From Bacteriovorax sp. (GTDB lineage: Bacteria > Bdellovibrionota > Bacteriovoracia > Bacteriovoracales > Bacteriovoracaceae): a DNA stretch of 37,564 nucleotides. The position numbers were made by a program, and so were the translations under genes. The stretch spans positions 1 to 37,564 of the forward strand of contig JAQTTZ010000030.1 of assembly GCA_028710485.1 (NCBI GenBank), given 5' to 3'. Position 1 is the first letter of the stretch; every line of letters begins with the position of its first letter. This document shows positions 1 through 8,901 of the stretch, piece after piece. Under the pieces are notes generated by a model, which searched no databases, was not told the DNA's origin, and worked only from the letters and a program-made list of their open reading frames with translations.

Positions 1-680
1 TCTTGAATTAAACTGTCCTTTTGCCCATAATAAAGTACCGAGAGCTTTTATATCTGAGGGGTTAAATATTACTTTGCCTGCACTGGTCTAATATCTACTC
101 GTTTTTCTGGATTTGGCATCATCATCGCGGCTGCTGACCATCCATGACAAAGGCCCATCCATGTCTCTACTTTTCCATATTCTTTATAGTAGACTTCACC
201 TTCGGCCCAGCTAGACTTCGTTAAATTTTCAGCTCCTAGGCCCAGGAGTAGATCATATTTTTCTGAAGGAGATAAATGATTAAAATTTTTTTTGCGAATT
301 AATTCTTTAGCGGGGTGGGCCTTTATATAATCGTAAGCATCTTTCCAGTCTCCAAAACGCATATTGGAGTCATTGTATCGATTTCCCAAAGTTCCTTCAT
401 AAAGCGGCCAGTAAGAATCAGACCAAGGTGCTTTAGAAACATTTTTAGTTAATAGTTGGCGTTCCTCCATTTCAGAAAGAGTATAAATCATCTTGCTGGC
501 ATCTTCCACTAAATCCTCTGCACGATCACCGCGAAGGATAAGTGATTTATCAGAAGAAAAGAACGATTTTTCAATAACTTCTTGCCGACAGTTTTTCTTT
601 ATTTCTTCCAGGAGTTTTAAATCACCACCAGCTAAAAGCCCTCGAGAAAAGAGAAGCCCAATAATAATTTTTGCTAACAT
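1..680 (-). pseudogene. Frameshifted secreted transglutaminase-elicitor-like protein, 3' end outside window
   Basis: The open frame from 680 down to 69 encodes 203 residues with a short N-terminal hydrophobic signal-like segment (about 3-18) and a WMGLCHGWSAAA motif near residues 174-185, Cys178 being the likely nucleophile. From memory, this Cys-His-Gly-Trp motif followed by a DIKAL motif is typical of the Phytophthora GP42/transglutaminase-elicitor family (Pfam TGase_elicitor). The frame stops at 69-71, but a second minus-strand frame, open from about 92 to the left edge, reads AGKVIFNPSDIKALGTLLWA, the expected continuation. A one-base deletion (or two-base insertion) near 86-92 therefore appears to break the gene. 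The start at 680 has a good SD (AAGGTG, 6 nt). A sequencing or assembly error is an alternative. The family assignment is moderately sure; the frameshift itself is visible. Confidence 0.6.
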
Positions 681-838
681 TTATTCACCTTGTATAAACC
701 TTTTCGGCTGCATCCTACCCAAGTAATTAAGTAAGAAACATGATGAAGATCATTTTGTGAAAGATTTTGAAAGAATCTCCAATCAGCAAAAAAGCTTTGC
801 TCGGAATTCTTTACAATTCATGGATTAAGCGATCAATT

Positions 839-1057
839 ATGTTCATGGATAATATTGCAAAATTTTTAATTGGTTTCGGTTCACTTTTAATTATTTGTGG
901 TCTCATCTGGTACGTAACTGGTGGCAAAATTCCACTTGGAAGATTACCTGGAGATATTCGAATAGAATCGGAAAATACCAAGTTTTATTTTCCAATCACC
1001 ACCTCCCTTATTGTCAGTGCGATTCTATCATTGCTGGCTTACTTGTTTAGGAAATAG
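839..1057 (+). CDS. DUF2905 family small membrane protein
   Basis: This is a 72-residue protein with two transmembrane helices: one near residues 6-26 and one near 50-69. Between them lies the family signature GKIPLGRLPGDIRIE, followed by a FYFPITTS motif. Together these are diagnostic of DUF2905, a family of unknown function found in many bacteria as a single short inner-membrane protein. The frame is open upstream to a TTG at 767, but those extra 24 residues are not part of the family, and the family starts close to the first helix. I therefore prefer ATG 839 (ATG 845 is also possible). No strong SD precedes either. It stands alone, divergent from the transglutaminase-like gene and about 107 bp before the ABC operon. 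Confidence 0.75.
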   Translation: MFMDNIAKFLIGFGSLLIICGLIWYVTGGKIPLGRLPGDIRIESENTKFYFPITTSLIVSAILSLLAYLFRK

Positions 1058-1164
1058 ATATATTTAAAATTGGTATGCTTTGCGCACAATCTTTTATTCT
1101 CTTCTCTGAATGAGATTGATAAACTTTTTGATTGTCGGTGTTTGAAATAGGATAAAAAACTTCT

Positions 1165-1872
1165 ATGAAAACCTTAGTTTTTTCTGCAAAAAATTTAAAG
1201 AAAATTTACAAAGTAGGGGAACTAGAAGTTCAGGCCTTACGTGGATTGGATTTGGAACTTTTTGACAATGAAGTTGTTGTTCTCTTAGGTCCTTCTGGGA
1301 GTGGTAAGTCTACTCTATTGAATATTTTAGGAGGGCTAGATAATCCGAGTTCCGGTGAAGTTTTTTATAAAGATCACAATCTCGTAACCTCTACCGCAAA
1401 AGAGCTTACACAGTTTCGACGTGATCATGTCGGATTCGTTTTTCAGTTTTACAATCTTATTTCCAGTTTAACAGCGGAAGAAAATGTTCAACTTATCACT
1501 GATATTTCTAAAAATCCCTTTACGCCGATGGAAGCACTCGAACTAGTTGGGCTTAGTCCTAGGGCCACTCATTTTCCTTCACAACTCTCTGGTGGCGAGC
1601 AACAGCGCATTGCGATTGCTAGGGCCGTGGCGAAGCGTCCGGATATTTTACTTTGCGATGAACCTACTGGGGCCCTCGATGTCCAAACAGGCAAGCAAGT
1701 TTTAGCGGCCATCTTACGTGTCAATCAAGAACTTGGTACGCTGGTTTGTGTGATCACTCACAATGCCGCGATTGCAGGTTTGGCAGATCGAGTAATTCAT
1801 TTAGCAGATGGAGGAATAAAATCTATCATCACGAATTCCAAGCGCATGGGTCTGGATGAGATCCAGTGGTAA
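1165..1872 (+). CDS. ABC transporter ATP-binding protein (MacB/LolD-like)
   Basis: This 235-residue nucleotide-binding subunit energises the permease encoded next to it. All canonical motifs are visible: Walker [10 protein letters not shown] at 42-50, Q-loop Gln94, signature LSGGEQQR at 141-148, Walker [13 protein letters not shown] at 161-172 and the H-loop His199. The length and the EPTGALD form of Walker B fit the LolD/MacB/FtsE-like subfamily, which works with FtsX-type permeases on substrates in the inner-membrane outer leaflet or periplasm rather than by classic import. The stop codon overlaps the next start by one base (TAATG), implying translational coupling. The start at 1165 has only a distant AGGAT upstream. 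The substrate cannot be told from sequence: lipoprotein, lipid, peptide or macrolide are all possible. Confidence 0.9.
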   Translation: MKTLVFSAKNLKKIYKVGELEVQALRGLDLELFDNEVVVLLGPSGSGKSTLLNILGGLDNPSSGEVFYKDHNLVTSTAKELTQFRRDHVGFVFQFYNLISSLTAEENVQLITDISKNPFTPMEALELVGLSPRATHFPSQLSGGEQQRIAIARAVAKRPDILLCDEPTGALDVQTGKQVLAAILRVNQELGTLVCVITHNAAIAGLADRVIHLADGGIKSIITNSKRMGLDEIQW

Positions 1873-4235
1873 TGTTAGCTTTAAATAAAAAACTTTTGCG
1901 AGATCTCTGGCTGCTAAAGGTTCAAACCATTTCAATTGCAATCATTGTGATAGGTGGCATCGCCATCCTTCTTTCCTCGTGGAGTTCTTATCAGTCGCTA
2001 AAAAAAGCACGTGATGATTTTTATATCAATTACACCTTTGCAAATATTTTTGCAGAATTTAAAAGGGCACCAGTTGGATTAATTGCTCAACTTCAGCAAA
2101 TCCCAGGTATTCAATCTATTGAAGGAAGAATTTTAATAGATGGGATTGCCAATCTTCCAAATCAAGAAGAGCCCGCTGTAACAAGAATAATTTCTATTCC
2201 TTCTGGAATCCAGCCAACGTTGAATAAACTTTATCTTCGCAAGGGAAGGTTGCCGGTGGAAGGAATGGAAGCAGAAGTCGCCATCCATGAAGGTTTTGCC
2301 AAGGCCCATCGATTACAACCAGGAGATCTATTTCAAGTTTTAATCGAAGGTCATCGAGAAGATGTTCGTGTCGTGGGTATTGCGATATCTCCTGAATATA
2401 TTTATGCCTTGAGTGCCGCTTCTCCCTTGCCAGATGACGTTCATTTTGGCGTGCTCTGGATGTCCTATCAAACGCTCTCAAGACTAGCTAAACAACAAGA
2501 TTCAATTAATAGTATCACTGCTAATTTTGGCCTCCATTTCTCTCCTCCCGAGGTCATTGCAAAGCTTGATCAAGTTTTAAAAAAATATGGAGCGCTTGGT
2601 GCTTATACTCGCGATCAGCAATTGTCTCATATGTTTGTGCAAGATGAAATTGCTCAACAAAAAGGAACGGCAATTGTAACACCTCTCATTTTCTTGAGTG
2701 TCGCAGCTTTTTTAATTCACGTTATTTTTTCTCGCCTCATCGCCTTGAATCGTGCTCAAATTGCCACCCTTAAAGCGATAGGTTTTTCAAATTGGGAAGT
2801 CGCTCAACATTATTTAAAATTAGTAATTCTGATGTCATTGGTTGGAACGCTACCTGGGATAGCAATCGGAGTGTGGATAGGGAAAGTGTATTCTAAAATT
2901 TATTTGGACTTTTATCATTTTCCTGAATTAAATTTCTCGCTTAGTTACTTGGCCCTGGGAATTGGTATTTTATCGGGTGTATGTCCAGGTGTTTTGGGAG
3001 CGTGGCAAAGTATTCGAAATGCTTTTCGCTTAGTACCTGCCGAGGCCATGCGCCCTCCTATGCCACCACCTTTTCATAGAACTATCTTCGATAAAATTGC
3101 GTCCAAAAAGCACATAACTCCAATGTCTAAAATTATTTTTAGAAATATGTTTCACCGGCCCGATCGGCTTCTCATGATTATCGTGGGAATGGCCACTGCC
3201 CTGGGAATAATTGTGACTTCTCTTTCATGGAATGACATGATCACTCAATTATTGGAAACCCAATTTCAGCGTATTCAACGTGAAGATATTAGTATTAATT
3301 TTCTGCATCCCGTTTCTGAAAATGGACTACAAGAATTGAAAAAAATGGACGGTGTTATTTCGGTAGAAGGATATAGAAGCGTTCCTATTCGTATTCGCTA
3401 TCTTAATCGCAAACGAGAATTGTCCATCACTGGATGGCCCGATTCGACCCAAATGCGCCAAGCTCTCGACATAAACCTAAGAAAGATTATTCTTCCCGAA
3501 GAAGGTTTAATGCTGGGCCGATTTTTCCATAAGAATTGGGGACTGGAAATAGGAGATACCGTTGAGATAGAAAATTTAGAAGGAACACAGAAAAAATACT
3601 TTGTAAAAATTGCTGGCTTTACTGATGAAATGTTGGGTCTGAGTGCCTCGATGAAAATTCAATTCTTATGGAAGCTTCTAGGGGAACAGACTGGATATAA
3701 TATGGCGACCATCAAGGCGGATTCTAAAAAAATAAACCAACTCTATATTCATCTCAAAGATATCCCAGAGATTTCATCTGTCGTATTGAAAAGTTCTATG
3801 TATAAAGGATTTCAAAATACTATGGGAAAGATCATCCGAACTTCCACAATTATTCTGGTTACATTTGCCCTCGCGATCGCTATCGGTGTAATTTATAACT
3901 CCATACGTGTTAATTTTGCTGAACGCTCCTGGGAGATGGCCAGCCTGCGCGTGATAGGATTTGAAAAATGGGATGTCTTTACCATCATCTTTGTAGAAAT
4001 TGCAGTTCAGGTCGTCCTATGCATAATCCCTGGTTGTTTTTTTGGGTATTGGTTCACGCGGCTGAGCTTACAGGGAATTCACACTGAAACCTTTGCTCTC
4101 CCTGTGATCATTCATCCCCAAACCTATATAAAAGCTTCTTTGTTTGTGTTATTTTCATTGGCAGCAAGCTCGTGGCTTGTGTACCGAATGATCGATAAAT
4201 TAAGCCTTGTAGATGCCCTAAAATCACGGGAGTAA
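1872..4235 (+). CDS. ABC transporter permease with two FtsX domains
   Basis: This 787-residue permease has two tandem halves. Each has a leading helix (about 17-36 and 433-450), a large MacB_PCD-like periplasmic domain and a three-helix FtsX domain (about 267-397 and 655-785). The Glu-Ala-Met-Arg-Pro stretch after the first FtsX domain and a LRVIGF motif in the second are typical. The duplicated arrangement resembles YbbP-type permeases and lets one chain replace a LolC/LolE-style pair. The frame is open to GTG 1866, but ATG 1872, overlapping the ATPase stop, is the likely start. The ATPase is immediately upstream and the HlyD-type adaptor starts 6 bp downstream, so the three form an exporter operon. 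The substrate is unknown. Confidence 0.88.
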   Translation: MLALNKKLLRDLWLLKVQTISIAIIVIGGIAILLSSWSSYQSLKKARDDFYINYTFANIFAEFKRAPVGLIAQLQQIPGIQSIEGRILIDGIANLPNQEEPAVTRIISIPSGIQPTLNKLYLRKGRLPVEGMEAEVAIHEGFAKAHRLQPGDLFQVLIEGHREDVRVVGIAISPEYIYALSAASPLPDDVHFGVLWMSYQTLSRLAKQQDSINSITANFGLHFSPPEVIAKLDQVLKKYGALGAYTRDQQLSHMFVQDEIAQQKGTAIVTPLIFLSVAAFLIHVIFSRLIALNRAQIATLKAIGFSNWEVAQHYLKLVILMSLVGTLPGIAIGVWIGKVYSKIYLDFYHFPELNFSLSYLALGIGILSGVCPGVLGAWQSIRNAFRLVPAEAMRPPMPPPFHRTIFDKIASKKHITPMSKIIFRNMFHRPDRLLMIIVGMATALGIIVTSLSWNDMITQLLETQFQRIQREDISINFLHPVSENGLQELKKMDGVISVEGYRSVPIRIRYLNRKRELSITGWPDSTQMRQALDINLRKIILPEEGLMLGRFFHKNWGLEIGDTVEIENLEGTQKKYFVKIAGFTDEMLGLSASMKIQFLWKLLGEQTGYNMATIKADSKKINQLYIHLKDIPEISSVVLKSSMYKGFQNTMGKIIRTSTIILVTFALAIAIGVIYNSIRVNFAERSWEMASLRVIGFEKWDVFTIIFVEIAVQVVLCIIPGCFFGYWFTRLSLQGIHTETFALPVIIHPQTYIKASLFVLFSLAASSWLVYRMIDKLSLVDALKSRE

Positions 4236-4241
4236 ATTAAA

Positions 4242-5123
4242 TTGAATAAAAAAATTAGACTCATAATTTCTTCCGGCCTGATCATTTTATTAATTGCTGT
4301 GGCATTTATCTTCTTTAAACCACGAGCGATAGAAGTGGAGATGGTAAAAGTAAATAGAGGAGTTTTTACGGACGAAATTCACGCTGACGGATTTTTTCGT
4401 GCAAAAAATAGATACACGGTGACCGCCTTTGGCGAGGGAGATATCAAACGAGTTGACTTAAAGGTTGGTGATATTTTGAAAAAAAATCAAACCATCACTC
4501 AATTGTATTGGGATGTAAAATATGTGCCTGTCAGGTCTCCGATTGCGGGAGTTATTACAAAAGTTTTTCGAGAAAGCGCTGGCCCGATCCATCGAGGAGA
4601 GCCAATTATCGAAGTGGTTGATTCTAGCGACTTGGAAATAGTCTCAGAGCTACTCACTACCGACGCCGCTAAAGTTAAAGTTGGCAATTTGGCGTTTGCT
4701 ACGGGATGGGGAGACTCAAAACCAATCCAAGCTCATGTAACAAAAATTAGTAAAGCAGGATTTATAAAAATATCTGCCCTTGGGGTAGAAGAAGAAAGAA
4801 CAGAAGTTATTATGGAACCAGAAAAACTCTCGCTGGATGAAAAGACAAAGTTGGGCCATACTTTTCATACTATATTATCTATTCAAGTCGCGACCGTGGA
4901 TGCTGCTTTAAAGATTCCGGCAGGGGCCTTGTTTCGCGATGGAAGTGCCTGGGCCGTCTATCAGGTGATTAATGGAAAAGCGCAGTTGAAGCATGTCACT
5001 ATATCCTTACGTGGTAATGAAGAAGCGATAATTGTCGGAGGACTTCAAGAGGGAGATATTGTTATTAATTATCCAGGTGATTTAATAAAAAATGGAACTT
5101 CTGTAAAATCTAAAAAGGATTAA
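4242..5123 (+). CDS. HlyD-family periplasmic adaptor of ABC exporter
   Basis: This 293-residue membrane-anchored adaptor has an N-terminal transmembrane anchor (about 5-25), then a barrel-sandwich (biotinyl-lipoyl-like) domain. Its two halves are visible around GDIKRVDLKVGD and RSPIAGVITKVF, directly joined by a short linker instead of a long coiled-coil hairpin. A beta-barrel region and a C-terminal membrane-proximal domain (VGGLQEGDIVI) follow. The short hairpin suggests that it may not reach a TolC trimer in the manner of MacA. It starts at TTG 4242, supported by a GGGAG SD nine bases upstream that sits across the end of the permease gene. It is the third gene of the ATPase-permease-adaptor operon. 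Confidence 0.82.
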   Translation: MNKKIRLIISSGLIILLIAVAFIFFKPRAIEVEMVKVNRGVFTDEIHADGFFRAKNRYTVTAFGEGDIKRVDLKVGDILKKNQTITQLYWDVKYVPVRSPIAGVITKVFRESAGPIHRGEPIIEVVDSSDLEIVSELLTTDAAKVKVGNLAFATGWGDSKPIQAHVTKISKAGFIKISALGVEEERTEVIMEPEKLSLDEKTKLGHTFHTILSIQVATVDAALKIPAGALFRDGSAWAVYQVINGKAQLKHVTISLRGNEEAIIVGGLQEGDIVINYPGDLIKNGTSVKSKKD

Positions 5124-5169
5124 AAATAAAACAATTGAAACAAACCTCTTTGAGACGTAAGCTAATGTT

Positions 5170-5718
5170 ATGGATAAAAAACTTTCCCCTCATGAACTTT
5201 CTATTTACTGGCTTGAAGAAGTGGTCATCGGGCTTAATTTATGCCCCTTTGCTAAAACGCCTTATCTTAATGGCCTAGTCCGTTTAATTGAAAACGAGTC
5301 AACTCTTGAAAGTGATCAGCTTTCTTTTTTCCTTGATGAACTTGAACACCTTCAGCAAATACCTAGCTCCGAGTTGTCCACCACATTGATAGCTTTTGTG
5401 AACGATGACAATGATTTTGCTGATTTTAATGATTTTGTCGGTTTGTGCGAAGACATGCTGATAGAGTCGGGACTCGAAGAGCATTTTCAATTAGTCGCCT
5501 TTCATCCCCAGTTTATGTTAGCTGATATTGATCCTCTTCATCGCTCTCACTGGGTTGGTCGTTCGCCTTATCCCACTATTCATATTATAAGAAATGCTGA
5601 AATTGAAATAGCGCTTGCAAGCTATACTGATATGATTGGCATACCTGCTCGCAATGAAGGAAAACTTTTAAGTCTTAGTGAACAAGAGTTTGATAATATT
5701 TTTTATTACCTGAGATAA
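5170..5718 (+). CDS. DUF1415 family protein
   Basis: This 182-residue cytoplasmic protein belongs to DUF1415. It shows the family features: a conserved NLCPFA motif near residue 26, a central acidic stretch, the FHPQF motif near 115 and a SPYPTIHIIRNAEI segment near 137. The function of the family is unknown, although the conserved Cys-Pro and His-Pro motifs suggest a metal or redox site (inference). It lies 46 bp after the adaptor gene and one base before the DUF167 gene, so it is probably co-transcribed with the latter. A weak promoter can be read immediately upstream (TTGAAA, 17 nt, TAAGCT, 6 nt before ATG) and there is no good SD, so a leaderless transcript is possible but not well supported. 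Confidence 0.85.
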   Translation: MDKKLSPHELSIYWLEEVVIGLNLCPFAKTPYLNGLVRLIENESTLESDQLSFFLDELEHLQQIPSSELSTTLIAFVNDDNDFADFNDFVGLCEDMLIESGLEEHFQLVAFHPQFMLADIDPLHRSHWVGRSPYPTIHIIRNAEIEIALASYTDMIGIPARNEGKLLSLSEQEFDNIFYYLR

Positions 5719-5719
5719 A

Positions 5720-6091
5720 ATGAAGAAAAAAAAGTCCTCCACAAAAGTTGTTGAAAAAGTTATAGAAAAAACTATTAAGACGAATTCAATGAAAGTTGAC
5801 TCCTTTTATTTTTGGGATGGCGATGTTCTGGTTTTTAATATTTTAGGAACACCAAGTGCCAAGCAGGATGCCATTGGTAAGGTTAAGGGAAATCAGCTAA
5901 AAATAAGTGTCACAGAAGCTCCTAAGCGCGGAAAAGCTACCGATCATATGGTTCGTTTTTTAGCAAAAATTTTTGAAGTTCCAGTGTCAGATATCGAAGT
6001 CGTTTTTGGCCGTATGAGTATTCATAAACAAGTACGCATAAAATCACCTAAGAAATTACCACCAGTTTTTATTGAACCAGATGCTTCATAG
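5720..6091 (+). CDS. DUF167/YggU family protein
   Basis: This 123-residue protein consists of a Lys-rich N-terminal extension of about 25 residues followed by a DUF167 (YggU-like) fold. Recognisable are the ILGTPSAKQDAIG strand-turn, TEAPKRGKATDHMVRFLAKIF, corresponding to the family's P-x-x-G-K-A-N signature (here Asp replaces the usual Asn), and the FGRMSIHKQVRI end strand. The family is small, basic, widespread and functionally uncharacterised. The start codon lies one base after the DUF1415 stop, so the two genes are coupled. It ends 27 bp before the convergent mgtA stop. Confidence 0.85.
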   Translation: MKKKKSSTKVVEKVIEKTIKTNSMKVDSFYFWDGDVLVFNILGTPSAKQDAIGKVKGNQLKISVTEAPKRGKATDHMVRFLAKIFEVPVSDIEVVFGRMSIHKQVRIKSPKKLPPVFIEPDAS

Positions 6092-6118
6092 AGTGTGACC
6101 GATCACCACGATTAATTT

Positions 6119-8653
6119 TTATGTTCGAAAAAATTTATTTTTAAAAAACCACACTTTCAAAATATCAGCACTCAAAATATAGAGCGTAACAATAGTTAAC
6201 ATTACCGCAATATTTATCATCGGCAATGGAACTAATCCTAATTCACGGGCCCAGGGTAAATAGGGAAGTGAGAGGGTGAGGATGGTGCCAGCAAGGCTTA
6301 ACAGAATAAGATATTTGCCAGGTTTGCTTTTAAAAAAGTTTTTTCTAGTCCGAATAATAAAGAGAATGAATAATTCAGTTAGCACCGATTCGACAAACCA
6401 GGCCGTTTGAAATCGAGTTTCAGGTGCTTTGAAAATATATAACAAAACTAAAAAAGTAATAAGATCAAAAAGCGAGCTATGAATTCCAAAAATAATCATA
6501 TAGTTGCGGATAAGCTTTAAGTCCCACTTCCCCGGCATAACAATTTGTTCTTCATCAACATTATCTGAGGCAATGCTCAGGTAGGGAAAATCTGTAATAA
6601 AATTGGTAAGTAAGATTTGTTTTGGCAACATAGGCAAAAAAGTTAATATCAAGGAAGCTGCTGCCACACTGAACATATTGCCAAAAGTAGAGCCGGTATT
6701 GATAAGAATATATTTTAATGTGTTAGCAAAAGTTTTTCTACCTTCCTTCATTCCCTCCACTAAAACCATGAGGTTTTTTTCGAGTAAAACAATATCTGCA
6801 GCCGAGCGGGCTATATCGACTGCATTTTCTACTGATATACCGACATCTGCTGCATTGATTGCCGAAACATCGTTAATGCCGTCGCCAAGGTAGGCTACAG
6901 TGTATGATTTTCTTAAAGCTTGAATGATCTGTTCTTTTTGTTGGGGTTCAATTTCAGCAAAAATATGAGTTTCGCGTGCCCTCATTACTAATGCCTCAGT
7001 ACTCATTGAGAGAAGATCTCTGCCTATTAAAATATTGGGAGCATTGATACCAATATTTTTGGCAATCGACCTTGCTATGTTTTGGTTATCGCCAGTAATT
7101 ATTTTCAATTGAACTTCTAACTTTTTAAGTTCATTTATTGCTTCAGTAATTCCCGGTTTAACTGGATCATTAAGCAAGATAAAACCAGCAAAGACCATTT
7201 GAGTTTCTTGTTCTTTGGAAATATTGTTTGTCGTAACTATTTTTTCACAAACTGCAAGTGTGCGAAAACCATTCTCTCCGTATTTCAAGAATTGCTGTTC
7301 CAGGAATTTACGGTAAAGTTCAACGGGTTGAATACTGCTATCACTCAAACGAACTTTGGAGCAAGTACTGATAATCTCCTTAAATGCGCCTTTGGTGATT
7401 AATAAATTTTCTTTGCCAGTATTCACGCCAGTATTTACTAAGATACTTAATCTTTTGCGGATAAAGTCATATGGGATTTCTCCTAGCTTTTCGGGCAACG
7501 GAGCTGATTCTATTTTTATTTTTCTTAAAGCGACATCGATGGGATTAACATAACCTGTTTCAAATTGAGCATTCCAGAAGGCAAGCTTTTTTACATATTC
7601 ACTCTCAACGCCTAAGCTATCGACCACTATGGAGACACTTATTGTGCCCTCGGTGATTGTTCCTGTTTTATCCGTGCATAGTAAATTGACTTCACCTAGG
7701 TTTTGGATTGATGACAATTTTTTAACGATCACTTTTTTCTTTAGTAAGCGATCTGCTCCCGCACTCATAGCAATGGTAGTGATGGCAGGAAGTAATTCGG
7801 GGGCCATGCCGACGGCCAAGGCAAGCGCAAACAATGCAGATTCAATAACTCCTTTATGAAGTAATAAATTTACGATTAAAATAAACAGCGAAAGAACTAA
7901 CGTTATTCTCATCAGAAAAAAACCAAAATCGTTGATGTTTTTTTCAAATTCTGTTTCAGTGCTTACGGACGCGCTTTCTGCGATATTGCCAAAAATAGTA
8001 TCTTCATCGATTGCAATGACTAGTGCCTTACCACTTCCGCTGATAATACTTGAGCCTTCCCAAAGGCAATTTGTTCTTTTGGCCAATTCTGTATTCTCTT
8101 CTAATACTCCAGTTTTTTTGCGAACAGGAAATGATTCTCCAGTGAGACTTGCTTCATTGGCATGAAGTTCATTTGATTCAAGGATCAGGCAATCTGCGGG
8201 AATCATGTCTCCTGCTTGAAATAATAAGACATCACCTGGCGCTATGAGATTGGAGAAAATTTCCCGTGGCCGTCCATCTCTTATCACCATGCTTTTTAAA
8301 GCAATCATTGACTGCAATTTTTCAACAACTCTTCCAGCTTTTCTTTCTTGTATAAAACTTAGTGTTCCTGACGATAAAACGATCAATAAAATAATGGTTC
8401 CATCTGTTGGATCGCCAAGAAAAGCAGATAAAAAAACTGCCCCGATCAGTAATAACATTAAGGGACTTTTATATTGTTTGAAAAAAAGAATTAGATCTTT
8501 TCGTAATTGAGACTTATTACCTCGAAGTTCAGGCGAGAGTTTATGGACTTTATCAACTTCCGATTGATTCAAACCATTCTCTGAACTCTGAAGTTTTTGA
8601 TACCAATACTCTTTATCAAATTTCCAAAAATTTATTACAGAGAACGATTTCAT
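6119..8653 (-). CDS. mgtA: Magnesium-translocating P-type ATPase
   Basis: This 844-residue type 3B P-type ATPase imports Mg2+ across the inner membrane at the expense of ATP. Visible motifs are the actuator TGES at 171-174, membrane motif MAPELLP at 283-289 (typical of the MgtA/MgtB group), the phosphorylation site DKTGT with Asp328, KGAF at 421-424 in the nucleotide domain and the hinge GDGIND at 590-595. The C-terminal ten-helix architecture includes the TNFITDFPYLSIA segment characteristic of MgtA. It is somewhat shorter than enterobacterial MgtA (about 900). There is no SD before the ATG, but a perfect TATAAT lies nine bases upstream, suggesting a leaderless mRNA in addition to possible read-through from the two small genes upstream. 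No mgtL-like leader peptide is visible. Confidence 0.88.
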   Translation of the reverse strand: MKSFSVINFWKFDKEYWYQKLQSSENGLNQSEVDKVHKLSPELRGNKSQLRKDLILFFKQYKSPLMLLLIGAVFLSAFLGDPTDGTIILLIVLSSGTLSFIQERKAGRVVEKLQSMIALKSMVIRDGRPREIFSNLIAPGDVLLFQAGDMIPADCLILESNELHANEASLTGESFPVRKKTGVLEENTELAKRTNCLWEGSSIISGSGKALVIAIDEDTIFGNIAESASVSTETEFEKNINDFGFFLMRITLVLSLFILIVNLLLHKGVIESALFALALAVGMAPELLPAITTIAMSAGADRLLKKKVIVKKLSSIQNLGEVNLLCTDKTGTITEGTISVSIVVDSLGVESEYVKKLAFWNAQFETGYVNPIDVALRKIKIESAPLPEKLGEIPYDFIRKRLSILVNTGVNTGKENLLITKGAFKEIISTCSKVRLSDSSIQPVELYRKFLEQQFLKYGENGFRTLAVCEKIVTTNNISKEQETQMVFAGFILLNDPVKPGITEAINELKKLEVQLKIITGDNQNIARSIAKNIGINAPNILIGRDLLSMSTEALVMRARETHIFAEIEPQQKEQIIQALRKSYTVAYLGDGINDVSAINAADVGISVENAVDIARSAADIVLLEKNLMVLVEGMKEGRKTFANTLKYILINTGSTFGNMFSVAAASLILTFLPMLPKQILLTNFITDFPYLSIASDNVDEEQIVMPGKWDLKLIRNYMIIFGIHSSLFDLITFLVLLYIFKAPETRFQTAWFVESVLTELFILFIIRTRKNFFKSKPGKYLILLSLAGTILTLSLPYLPWARELGLVPLPMINIAVMLTIVTLYILSADILKVWFFKNKFFRT

Positions 8654-8661
8654 ATTTTTTC

Positions 8662-8691
8662 ATTATACGACAAAAGGCCCTACTATGACAT
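8662..8691 (-). promoter_or_regulatory. Candidate leaderless promoter of mgtA
   Basis: On the minus strand a perfect -10 TATAAT (8662-8667) is preceded by a 4/6 -35, ATGTCA (8686-8691), with an 18-nt spacer. The -10 ends eight bases before the mgtA ATG, so transcription would begin within about two bases of the start codon. The -35 overlaps the last codons of the upstream small gene. Confidence 0.5.
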
Positions 8692-8862
8692 CTGGTTTTT
8701 TCTCTGATTGACCAAGCTTCCAGCATAACTTAGTACTCCTAAAGCAAGAAAAACAATTGCGAGAGCTTTATAGGCCCCAATTGATATTCCTGCCGTTTCG
8801 TACGCTCCCAAAAAAACTGTCAAAAAAGCTAAGATAAAAAAAATCAAAGCTGCACTATTCAT
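8683..8862 (-). CDS. Small DUF1328-like two-helix membrane protein
   Basis: This 59-residue hydrophobic protein has two predicted helices (about 4-20 and 32-49) separated by a short Gly-rich turn, and ends in a polar tail with Lys and Arg. The pattern resembles DUF1328/YtjA proteins, which are tiny membrane proteins often induced by stress, but the match is not strict. The start at 8862 is fixed by a strong SD, AAAGGAG, 6-7 nt upstream. The stop at 8683-8685 lies 29 bp before mgtA and the start lies 39 bp after the Met/Cys-rich gene, so the three genes form a leftward cluster. A role as a small partner or modulator of the Mg2+ ATPase is an inference from position only. Confidence 0.65.
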   Translation of the reverse strand: MNSAALIFFILAFLTVFLGAYETAGISIGAYKALAIVFLALGVLSYAGSLVNQRKNQMS

Positions 8863-8901
8863 ATAAATCTCCTTTCGTAGTGATTTACTTTCGCTGGCCG
8901 T

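Noticed and set aside
767-838. TTG start extending the DUF2905 protein by 24 residues
   Set aside because: The extra residues are not part of the family and no SD precedes the TTG; ATG 839 or 845 fits the usual N-terminus.
1165-5123. Naming the ABC operon macAB or lolCDE
   Set aside because: The ATPase fits both, but the permease is a double-FtsX chain and the adaptor has no long coiled-coil hairpin. The substrate is unknown.
6092-6118. Short imperfect inverted repeat between the convergent DUF167 and mgtA genes
   Set aside because: The stem is only a few base pairs with mismatches and no U-tract; not convincing as a terminator.
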